From assembly GCA_002841375.1 (NCBI GenBank), contig PGZO01000014.1, positions 1-64,000 on the forward strand: a stretch of DNA of 64,000 nt, written 5' to 3'. Within the stretch, counting starts at the first letter, position 1, and the number at the start of each line of letters is the position of its first letter. Under the pieces are notes generated by a model. The model worked only from the letters and a program-made list of their open reading frames with translations, was not told the origin of the DNA and searched no databases. Origin of the DNA: Firmicutes bacterium HGW-Firmicutes-7. GTDB lineage: Bacteria > Bacillota > Clostridia > Lachnospirales > Vallitaleaceae. Of the stretch, positions 45,617 to 52,649 are shown piece by piece. The position numbers were made by a program, and so were the translations under genes.

Positions 45617-47464
45617 ATGTCTATAATACAATTGCTTGATCAAAATACCATTAATAAAATTGCTGCAGGTGAGGTTGTTGAACGCCCTGCTTCAATTGTA
45701 AAGGAATTAGTCGAAAACTCCATAGATGCTAGAGCTACGGCAATTACTGTTGAAATTAAAGAGGGTGGTCTTTCAACGATAAGAATAACTGACAATGGGA
45801 TAGGTATCGATGCTTCAGATATTGGGAACGCTTTCTTAAGACATTCGACGAGTAAGATCAAAAATATTGATGATTTGCTAACGGTATCATCACTTGGCTT
45901 TAGAGGTGAGGCACTTGCAAGTATTGCATCAGTTTCTCAAGTAGAAATGATCACTAAAACTTTAGACAATTTAACTGGTATAAGATATATTATTGAAGGC
46001 GGCTTTGAAAAAAGTGTTGAAGAAATTGGTTGTCCAGAAGGTACTACTTTTATAATCAATAATATGTTCTATAATACACCTGTAAGAAGAAAGTTTTTAA
46101 AAGCACCCATAACAGAAGCTGCATATGTATCTGACTTAATGAATAAGTTAGCGCTTGGAAACCCTCAAGTTTCTTTCAAATTCATTAATAATAATCAAAT
46201 TAAGTTGCATACCTCTGGAAACAACCAATTGCAAGATTGTATCTTTACTGTTTTTGGAAAGGATATTGCGAAGAATTTAATCCAACTTAATGAATTCAAT
46301 GGAGATTTTCACGTTCAGGGATATATCGGTAAGCCTGTCATTAGCCGTGCTAATCGTAGCTATGAAAATTACTATATAAATGGACGATACATAAAAAGTA
46401 AGGTGATTCAAAAGGCGATTGAAGATGCCTATAAATCGAAACTTACCATTCATCAATACCCATTTACAGTATTTAACATCGAAATATTATCAGAATATAT
46501 AGATGTGAATGTTCATCCGACTAAAATGGATATACGTTTTAATAATGAACAACAAGTTTATGATATTGTATATAGTTCTATTATAAAGGCGTTGGCTACG
46601 ACTGAGTTAATCCCAGAAGTTACATTTGATAAGCAAAAGGAACCGATCAAATCTATCCTTCATTCCGTTCCAGAACCCTTTGAAGTAAAAAGGTTGCAGT
46701 CACAAACTTCAAATGCTATAAGCCATTCAACAAATATTCAAGATACACCTTTGTTAAAGGAAGACGTAAAGAAATATTCAGATTTAAAGGAAGGCCTATC
46801 AAATACACAAGGTGACGCAAATGATGAAACCTTAAAAGGAATCCAAATCGATTATAAAAAAGAGTTGTTTACAGATGTTACAACTGCAAAAGAGCATAAA
46901 ATTGTCGGTCAGATGTTTAGTACGTATTGGATTATTGAATTTAAGGATAAATACTATATTATAGATCAACATGCTGCACATGAGCGTGTTTTATATGAAA
47001 AGATACTAAATGGATTAAAGGACAAAATATCCTATTCCCAAAAGCTACTTCAACCATTAATTGTTCATTTAACAATGAAAGAAAAAATAAGATTGGATAT
47101 ACATAAACATTTGTTTAAGGAACTTGGTTTTGAAATAGAAGATTTTGGTGGGGACGCTGTTGCAATTCGCGCTGTACCGTATATCTTTGACAAGCCAATA
47201 CACCCTAATGATTTTGTTGTTATTTTAGATAAGTTAGACAATGAATATAAAGAAGAAAAATATGGTATACTTATAGATGAAATTGCTTCTATGGCTTGTA
47301 AAGCTGCGGTTAAAGCTCACGATAATATGACTTCATTAGAATATCAGCGCCTAATAGATCAACTATTACTCCTTGAAAACCCTTTTAATTGTCCTCACGG
47401 TAGGCCAACAATCATTTCTATGACAAAATATGAATTAGAGAAGAAGTTCAAAAGAATACAATAG
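45617..47464 (+). CDS. mutL: DNA mismatch repair protein MutL (endonuclease type)
   Basis: MutL couples MutS to excision. The 615-residue protein has the GHKL ATPase N-terminus: NKIAAGEVVERPASIVKEL, ENSIDA, TDNGIGI, RHSTSKI and GFRGEALASI. A linker (about 340-420) leads to a C-terminal endonuclease domain with DQHAAHERVLYE (about 450) and CPHGRP near the end, so it is the nicking type of MutL found in bacteria without MutH. It is 9 bases after mutS and 10 before miaA. Confidence 0.96.
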   Translation: MSIIQLLDQNTINKIAAGEVVERPASIVKELVENSIDARATAITVEIKEGGLSTIRITDNGIGIDASDIGNAFLRHSTSKIKNIDDLLTVSSLGFRGEALASIASVSQVEMITKTLDNLTGIRYIIEGGFEKSVEEIGCPEGTTFIINNMFYNTPVRRKFLKAPITEAAYVSDLMNKLALGNPQVSFKFINNNQIKLHTSGNNQLQDCIFTVFGKDIAKNLIQLNEFNGDFHVQGYIGKPVISRANRSYENYYINGRYIKSKVIQKAIEDAYKSKLTIHQYPFTVFNIEILSEYIDVNVHPTKMDIRFNNEQQVYDIVYSSIIKALATTELIPEVTFDKQKEPIKSILHSVPEPFEVKRLQSQTSNAISHSTNIQDTPLLKEDVKKYSDLKEGLSNTQGDANDETLKGIQIDYKKELFTDVTTAKEHKIVGQMFSTYWIIEFKDKYYIIDQHAAHERVLYEKILNGLKDKISYSQKLLQPLIVHLTMKEKIRLDIHKHLFKELGFEIEDFGGDAVAIRAVPYIFDKPIHPNDFVVILDKLDNEYKEEKYGILIDEIASMACKAAVKAHDNMTSLEYQRLIDQLLLLENPFNCPHGRPTIISMTKYELEKKFKRIQ

Positions 47465-47474
47465 GAGTGAAAAA

Positions 47475-48419
47475 ATGAAAAAGCCACTAATAATTATTGC
47501 CGGCCCTACAGCGTCAGGAAAAACCAACTTATCCGTTGAGCTTGCAAAAAGAATCAATGGGGAGATTATTTCAGCTGATTCAATGCAAGTATATCGTCAT
47601 ATGAATATTGGGACAGCCAAAGTTACCAAAAGAGAAGAACAAGGAATTAAACATTATTTAATTGATGTTATTGATCCAAGAGACCCTTTTAATATTCATA
47701 TTTTCCAGCAAATGGCTAAGGTAGCTATTGAAGAAATTTTAGCGAAAGGAAAAGTTCCGATACTAGTGGGTGGTACAGGATTTTATATTCAAGCAATTTT
47801 ATATGACATCTCTTTTGATGAAACACAAGTTGACAATTCTTACAGAAATTCACTGGAGTTATTAGCAGCCGAAAACGGTAATCAATACCTACACAACTTG
47901 CTAAAAGAAGTAGATGAAGAATCTTTTAATAAAATTCATGCCAATAATGTTAAACGTGTAATTAGAGCTTTAGAGTACTATAAGCAAACAGGGTCTCCAA
48001 TATCTAAACATAATGAAGAAGAGAAAAAGAAGTGTTCACCTTACAATTATTTATTCTATATGTTAAATATGGATCGACAGCTTCTTTATAACCGTATTGA
48101 TCAAAGAGTAGATGATATGTTTGCAAAGGGCTTAATTGAAGAAGTTTCAGAACTGAAAAATAGAGGGTATACAAAGGAACTAGTATCTATGCAAGGATTA
48201 GGCTATAAAGAAACTTTTGCGTACTTAGAAAACGAATGTAACTTAGAAGAAGCTAAATATATAATTAAGCGAGATACACGGCACTTTGCCAAAAGACAGT
48301 TGACTTGGTTTAGAAGAGAAAAGAACATTCGGTGGCTTAATTTAGAGGAATTTGAATTCAATGTTGAAAATATTTTGGACAAAATAATAAAAGATATTGA
48401 AGAAATTGAATTTTTGTAA
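47475..48419 (+). CDS. miaA: tRNA dimethylallyltransferase
   Basis: MiaA adds a dimethylallyl group to A37 of tRNAs reading UNN codons; MiaB then thiomethylates it. The 314-residue product has the P-loop IAGPTASGKTNLSVEL, DSMQVYRHMNIGTAK, VGGTGFYIQA and the C-terminal RDTRHFAKRQLTWFRRE. AGGAGTG precedes the ATG. Confidence 0.96.
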   Translation: MKKPLIIIAGPTASGKTNLSVELAKRINGEIISADSMQVYRHMNIGTAKVTKREEQGIKHYLIDVIDPRDPFNIHIFQQMAKVAIEEILAKGKVPILVGGTGFYIQAILYDISFDETQVDNSYRNSLELLAAENGNQYLHNLLKEVDEESFNKIHANNVKRVIRALEYYKQTGSPISKHNEEEKKKCSPYNYLFYMLNMDRQLLYNRIDQRVDDMFAKGLIEEVSELKNRGYTKELVSMQGLGYKETFAYLENECNLEEAKYIIKRDTRHFAKRQLTWFRREKNIRWLNLEEFEFNVENILDKIIKDIEEIEFL

Positions 48420-48444
48420 TAAAATAGAACTAAGCATTCATTTT

Positions 48445-48473
48445 ACCATGTGTAAGCTATGCTTGCACTTGGT
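48445..48473 (+). other. Hairpin in miaA-hfq spacer
   Basis: ACCA (48445-48448) pairs with TGGT (48470-48473), and after one T-T mismatch GTGTAAGC (48450-48457) pairs with GCTTGCAC (48461-48468), one wobble, loop TAT. There is no T-run, so it may be a leader structure of hfq or a processing site. The rest of the 135-base spacer shows nothing clear. Confidence 0.5.
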
Positions 48474-48554
48474 TACGAGACTCAGATTAAAGTATAAGTC
48501 TAGTACCTTTGAGAAAGTAAATGTAAAATACGAAATAATAAGGGGGACATCATC

Positions 48555-48797
48555 ATGAGTAAGGCCATAAATTTACAAGATGTGTTTTTAAATCAAGTTA
48601 GAAAAGATAAAACTTCTATTTTGATTTATTTAACAAATGGTTTTCAATTAAAGGGTATTGTTAGAGGTTTTGATAATTTTATTGTTATTTTAGAAACTGA
48701 AGGCAAGCAACAGATGATTTATAAGCATGCAATATCAACAATTATCCCTTCTAAGGAAGTTCAATTAATGGTTGAAGAACGCGAAGGAATGTACTAG
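48555..48797 (+). CDS. hfq: RNA chaperone Hfq
   Basis: Hfq is a hexameric Sm-like RNA chaperone. The 80-residue protein has the Sm1 region ([35 protein letters not shown]) and the Sm2 motif YKHAISTI near residue 58. AAGGGGG lies 9 bases before the ATG. As in Bacillus it follows miaA. Its stop adjoins the start of the next gene. Confidence 0.95.
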   Translation: MSKAINLQDVFLNQVRKDKTSILIYLTNGFQLKGIVRGFDNFIVILETEGKQQMIYKHAISTIIPSKEVQLMVEEREGMY

Positions 48798-50075
48798 ATG
48801 ATACAATCCATGTATTCAAAGTTAAACATCTCAAAAGAGGTGTTTGATTTTTGTAATGGTATTTCGGAAGAACTTTCGCAGCGTTTCACTGAAATTGATT
48901 TGGTTGCAGAATATAATCAGCTCAAAGTGATTTATAGTATGCAGCAAAATAAAGTTAGTGATACGCATTTTGCAGCAACTACTGGATATGGGTACAATGA
49001 TTTGGGTCGTGATACGTTAGAAGAAGTATATGCTTCGGTGTTTAATGCTGAGGCAGCTTTGGTGCGTCCACAAATAATATCTGGCACCCACGCACTCACG
49101 GTTGCTCTTTTTGGCAATTTAAGGCCAGGAGATGAGCTGCTCTCTCCTATAGGCAAACCATACGACACACTTGAAGGTGTAATAGGTATAAGGCCTACTA
49201 AGGGCTCTCTTATGGAATATGGCATTTCTTATAATCAAGTTGAACTTCTTCCAAACGGAGAAATAGATTATGATCATATTAAGAAAGCAATTTCTCCGAA
49301 GACTAAACTTGTTACAATTCAAAGATCGAAAGGTTATGCAATAAGACTAACTTTATCTGTTGAACAAATTGGAGAATTAATAACTTTCATTAAAAAAATA
49401 AATCATCGCACCATTTGTATGGTTGACAATTGTTATGGTGAGTTTGTTCAAAAGATTGAGCCTTCGGATGTAGGAGCAGATTTAGTTGTAGGTTCGTTAA
49501 TTAAGAATATTGGTGGCGGATTAGCACCTATAGGTGGTTACATAGTTGGGAAAAACGATTATGTTGAAAATGCAGCGAATAGACTTACTGCACCTGGTCT
49601 TGGCAAGGAAGTAGGTGCCACACTTGGGTTGAATCAGGTTTTCTTTCAGGGTTTATTTTTAGCGCCACAAGTAGTAGCAAGTGCATTAAAAGGTGCTATA
49701 TTTACTGCAAGTGTATTTGAAAGATTAGGATATAAGGCTTTTCCTAACGCTACAGAGGATAGATATGATATTGTTCAAGCCGTTAACATGGAAAGTCCAG
49801 AGGGCGTGATTGCTTTCTGTCAGGGAATTCAAGAAGCAGCTCCAGTAGATAGCTTTGTTAAACCTATACCTTGGGACATGCCTGGTTATGATGCACCTGT
49901 TATAATGGCAGCAGGGGCTTTTATCCAAGGTTCTTCAATAGAATTAAGTGCCGATGCACCAATGAAACCACCTTATACAGTGTTTTGTCAAGGTGGGTTG
50001 ACGTGGCATCATGCTAAGTTAGGCACGATGAAAGCACTTCAGCAATTGGTTAATCAAAAAATTATTCAACTATAA
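48798..50075 (+). CDS. PLP-dependent enzyme, YnbB/aluminium-resistance family
   Basis: This 425-residue protein belongs to the methionine gamma-lyase-like family often annotated 'aluminum resistance protein' and found beside hfq in Firmicutes (Bacillus ynbB). It is a fold-type I PLP enzyme: ALVRPQIISGTHALTVALFG, MVDNCYGEF (Asp-Asn pocket) and the PLP-lysine segment GSLIKNIGGGLAPIGGYIVG. The start is immediately after the hfq stop with GAAGGA upstream. The true reaction is not established. Confidence 0.88.
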   Translation: MIQSMYSKLNISKEVFDFCNGISEELSQRFTEIDLVAEYNQLKVIYSMQQNKVSDTHFAATTGYGYNDLGRDTLEEVYASVFNAEAALVRPQIISGTHALTVALFGNLRPGDELLSPIGKPYDTLEGVIGIRPTKGSLMEYGISYNQVELLPNGEIDYDHIKKAISPKTKLVTIQRSKGYAIRLTLSVEQIGELITFIKKINHRTICMVDNCYGEFVQKIEPSDVGADLVVGSLIKNIGGGLAPIGGYIVGKNDYVENAANRLTAPGLGKEVGATLGLNQVFFQGLFLAPQVVASALKGAIFTASVFERLGYKAFPNATEDRYDIVQAVNMESPEGVIAFCQGIQEAAPVDSFVKPIPWDMPGYDAPVIMAAGAFIQGSSIELSADAPMKPPYTVFCQGGLTWHHAKLGTMKALQQLVNQKIIQL

Positions 50076-50104
50076 GCTATGAAATAATATAAAAAACCAT
50101 TAAG

Positions 50105-50156
50105 AAAAAGGGATGTCTAAATTAGATTTCATATCTATGCTAGACAGCCCTTTTTT
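50105..50156 (+). terminator. Intrinsic terminator after the ynbB-like gene
   Basis: AAAAAGGG plus GTCTA (50105-50119) pairs with TAGAC and CCCTTTTT (50141-50155), with small internal bulges and a 21-base loop, ending in six Ts. Confidence 0.8.
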
Positions 50157-50159
50157 AGC

Positions 50160-50202
50160 TTCATGAAGGAAGTACCCAACTTCTTTTTAAATGTCATTCG
50201 AA
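50160..50202. repeat. Dispersed element with sigma-I-like boxes upstream of sigI
   Basis: TTCATGAAGGAAGTACCCAA followed by CTTCTTTTTAAATGTCATTCGAA resembles the 14050 element (GAA-GAAGT-ACCCA-TTCTTT). ACCCAA (50174-50179) and CGAA (50199-50202) resemble the boxes reported for SigI promoters, at 19-base spacing, but the same motif is part of the repeat family, so this may be coincidence. Confidence 0.3.
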
Positions 50203-50249
50203 ATAGCTTGTATACAAACTATCCCATTATATATATATTGAGCTATCTT

Positions 50250-50279
50250 TTGACATTGTGTATAATAAATTAATAATAT
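50250..50279 (+). promoter_or_regulatory. Sigma-A promoter of sigI-rsgI
   Basis: TTGACA (50250-50255) and TATAAT-like TAATAT (50274-50279), spacing 18 bases. Confidence 0.6.
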
Positions 50280-50356
50280 TCGACAAAAAGGGCCCTTAAT
50301 ATAAAATGTACTACGTATTCTATAGTAAGAGTATGATAAATACTTGGAGGTACAAT

Positions 50357-51013
50357 ATGACGAAGTTTGACAACAAGAATGAATTTATTTCTTCACATTT
50401 CCCTTTCATCATAAAGACAGTGGCGGATTATACGAAAAAATATGTAGAAGTAGAAAATAGCGAAGAATTAAGTATTGCAATTGAGGCTTTTAATCACGCT
50501 ATTGATCATTATGAAGAAGGAAAAGGCAACTTTTTCTCATTTGCTAAAACAGTAATTGTTAATCGATTAATTGATGATACAAGAAAAAAATCAAAGATAA
50601 TTAAAATTGCTTTTGAAGATTCAAATGTAAGTGGATATCAAAATTTTGAAGAGGACACACTACAAAAGCACGAACTTCAGGTCTATGAGCAAAATCTTTC
50701 TTCTTTTAATATTACTTGGGATGATTTGGTTAGAACTGCACCATGTCATAAATTAACTAGAAGCCGAATTTTTGTGCTATCTATAAATATTAGTCAGAAT
50801 AAGGAAATTACTAGAAAAATATTTGAGAAGAAAAGATTGCCTATAACCGAGATATCAAATCTTTTTAGTGTTTCAAAAAAGTTTGTTAAGTTACATAAAG
50901 AGTTGATTATTGCAATTGTTGTTGCATATGAAGAAAAAGTGAACTCAATTATTCAATGGATTGAGAACGTTCTAGGAGGGAACATTTATGATGAAAACAG
51001 GTACGATAGTTAA
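50357..51013 (+). CDS. sigI: RNA polymerase sigma factor SigI
   Basis: SigI is an alternative sigma factor controlled by membrane anti-sigma RsgI: heat shock in Bacillus, polysaccharide sensing in cellulolytic clostridia. The 218-residue product has FPFIIKTVADYTKKY, EELSIAIEAFNHAIDHY (region 2) and VNRLIDDTRKKSK, and a C-terminal ITEISNLFSVSKKFVKLHKE helix-turn-helix. A longer frame begins at 50306; TGGAGGT (50345-50350) favours ATG 50357. It overlaps rsgI by 26 bases. Confidence 0.92.
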   Translation: MTKFDNKNEFISSHFPFIIKTVADYTKKYVEVENSEELSIAIEAFNHAIDHYEEGKGNFFSFAKTVIVNRLIDDTRKKSKIIKIAFEDSNVSGYQNFEEDTLQKHELQVYEQNLSSFNITWDDLVRTAPCHKLTRSRIFVLSINISQNKEITRKIFEKKRLPITEISNLFSVSKKFVKLHKELIIAIVVAYEEKVNSIIQWIENVLGGNIYDENRYDS

Positions 51014-52376
51014 AATTGATTCAAGCTATGCTGTTGTTTTATCAGATGAAGGAAAGCCGGAAAAGGTTCATTATAAGTCAGATATGTCAGTTGGCCAAAA
51101 AATATATTACTTTAGAGGAGACATATATACGATGAAAAGTAAAATGATAAAAATAAGTGCACTTGTGGCTTCATTGTTAGTTGTTGTGTTGGTTGCTTCA
51201 TTGCTAAATTTTGGTGGAAATGTGGATAAAGCGTATGCAAATACATATGCCATTGTAACAGTAGATATTAATCCAAGTGTGGAAATTCAATTAGATGAAG
51301 AAAGCAATGTTATTGAAGTAACAGATTTAAATAATGATGCAACAAACATCATTACAGATGATATGTTAGGTGTTAGTATTGAGGATGCAATAGAAATATT
51401 ACTTGGAAATGCGCAAGCAGAGGGTTATTTATTGGATCAAGGTTCTATTTTGATCTCATCTGTTGTTTTAGAAATTCCAGAAAACGATACAGCAGAAGAA
51501 GATGAAGATACAACAGAAGAAGAAGATACAGTAGAAGAAGATGAAGATACAACAGAAGAAGATGAAGATACAGTAGAAGAAGATGAAGATACAACAGAAG
51601 AAGAAGATACAACAGAAGAAGATGAAGATACAACAGAAGAAAATGAAGATTCATTAGAAGCACGATTACAAGTTTTTATGGAAAAGAAAACAGAACAATA
51701 TAACTTCTTATATGCTAAAGGCACTGAAGATGCATTTAGAGCAGCTAAATCTCAAGGTTTATCTTTAGGTAAATATGAGATGCTCAAATTTTTAGATGAG
51801 GACATTACCAAAGAACAAATTAAGGAAATGAAAGTTTCTGCAATTGCAGAAAGAAAAGAAATTAAGGCATTATCAAAGTTAGAGAAAAAGGCACTTAAAA
51901 TTATTAGTAAAGAAAACTTAAAAGAAACTGATGAAGATGAGTTAGAAGATGCTGAAAAAGTTACGTTTGATGATGATTCAGAAACTGAAGACGCTACAAC
52001 AACGCTGACAACAAATACTACTGATTTAAATAATAGTGTTAAAAAGAATAATCCAAGTTCAGAAAAAGAAATTAAAGAAAAAGAAAAAGAAGCTAAAGAA
52101 ATTAAAGAGAAAGTAGTTAAAGATCAAGTAGTTAATAATTCGAGTGCTAAAGATAAAGAAGTGTCAGCTGATAAAAACATCAAACCTATTGATGAAAAAG
52201 AAGATAAGACTGAAAAGAATAATGGAAAAAGCGACATTATTACTCCTATAATCGATAATTCTAGTGATAAAAATACTGAAAAAAATGATAGTAAAAGCGA
52301 AAGCAAGCGTGATACCGATACAAAAGAAAAAAGTAATAGTAATAGTACTAAAACAAATCCAAGCAAGAAAAAATAA
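50988..52376 (+). CDS. rsgI: Anti-sigma factor RsgI with acidic repeat tail
   Basis: RsgI holds SigI at the membrane. The 462-residue protein has the N-terminal RsgI_N sigma-binding domain (about 1-50), a membrane segment (about 54-74) and an extracytoplasmic RsgI region with TVDINPSVEI (93-97 DINPS). The Asn-Pro bond in that motif is the autoproteolysis site reported for RsgI in Clostridium thermocellum and Bacillus. After this come eight acidic repeat units (170-223, EEDEDTT type), a helical segment (about 224-320) and a Lys/Glu/Ser-rich disordered tail. No carbohydrate-binding module is visible. GGAGGG precedes the ATG; overlaps sigI. Confidence 0.9.
   Translation: MMKTGTIVKIDSSYAVVLSDEGKPEKVHYKSDMSVGQKIYYFRGDIYTMKSKMIKISALVASLLVVVLVASLLNFGGNVDKAYANTYAIVTVDINPSVEIQLDEESNVIEVTDLNNDATNIITDDMLGVSIEDAIEILLGNAQAEGYLLDQGSILISSVVLEIPENDTAEEDEDTTEEEDTVEEDEDTTEEDEDTVEEDEDTTEEEDTTEEDEDTTEENEDSLEARLQVFMEKKTEQYNFLYAKGTEDAFRAAKSQGLSLGKYEMLKFLDEDITKEQIKEMKVSAIAERKEIKALSKLEKKALKIISKENLKETDEDELEDAEKVTFDDDSETEDATTTLTTNTTDLNNSVKKNNPSSEKEIKEKEKEAKEIKEKVVKDQVVNNSSAKDKEVSADKNIKPIDEKEDKTEKNNGKSDIITPIIDNSSDKNTEKNDSKSESKRDTDTKEKSNSNSTKTNPSKKK
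51495..51656 (+). repeat. Acidic 18/21-bp coding repeat in rsgI
   Basis: Eight tandem units encode EEDEDTT (7 residues) or EEEDTV/T (6 residues) in the order 7-6-7-7-7-6-7-7, the last being EENEDSL. Units are nearly identical in DNA sequence, mostly gaagaagatgaagatacaac-type. Confidence 0.9.
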
Positions 52377-52403
52377 ATAATATTTGGCTATATGTACATA
52401 TAC

Positions 52404-52436
52404 AAAAAAACTACTCCAAAACGGAGTAGTTTTTTT
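52404..52436 (+). terminator. Intrinsic terminator after rsgI
   Basis: The arms A7CTACTCC (52404-52417) and GGAGTAGT7 (52423-52436) form a perfect 14-bp stem with loop AAAAC and a 7-base T-run. Confidence 0.93.
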
Positions 52437-52540
52437 GCGAAATATCAAAGTCAAGCAACGAAAACTTGAAGTTCTAAGAAGTTGTTTTTACGAAGTGCTC
52501 TTTGGAGGCTTCAAATAATTTCACTTAAGTATATAAATTA

Positions 52541-52569
52541 TTGACAAAAAGCCCTATCTTATTTATAAT
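52541..52569 (+). promoter_or_regulatory. Perfect-consensus sigma-A promoter of alaS
   Basis: TTGACA (52541-52546) and TATAAT (52564-52569) at 17-base spacing, the exact housekeeping consensus. Predicted start near 52576 gives a leader of about 74 bases before the alaS GTG, too short for a T-box. Nothing else was seen in the 52437-52649 spacer. Confidence 0.85.
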
Positions 52570-52649
52570 TTTAAATTAGATTGTAATGATAATAATCAGA
52601 TATTTAACGACGTTTATAATATGCGTGTTAATATACAGGAGGATTCGTT

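Noticed and set aside
48421-48554. tRNA gene in the miaA-hfq spacer
   Set aside because: Only one hairpin is present; no cloverleaf, T-loop or acceptor stem can be formed.
50163-50273. 36-codon ORF starting in the repeat upstream of sigI
   Set aside because: No ribosome binding site, and it ends within the sigI promoter.
51437-51724. Minus-strand open frames rich in Ser or Leu opposite rsgI
   Set aside because: They are a by-product of the acidic GAA/GAT repeat read backwards and have no ribosome binding site.
52437-52649. Possible T-box riboswitch before alaS
   Set aside because: The perfect promoter leaves a leader of about 74 bases, and no T-box (TGGNACC-like) motif or specifier hairpin is visible.
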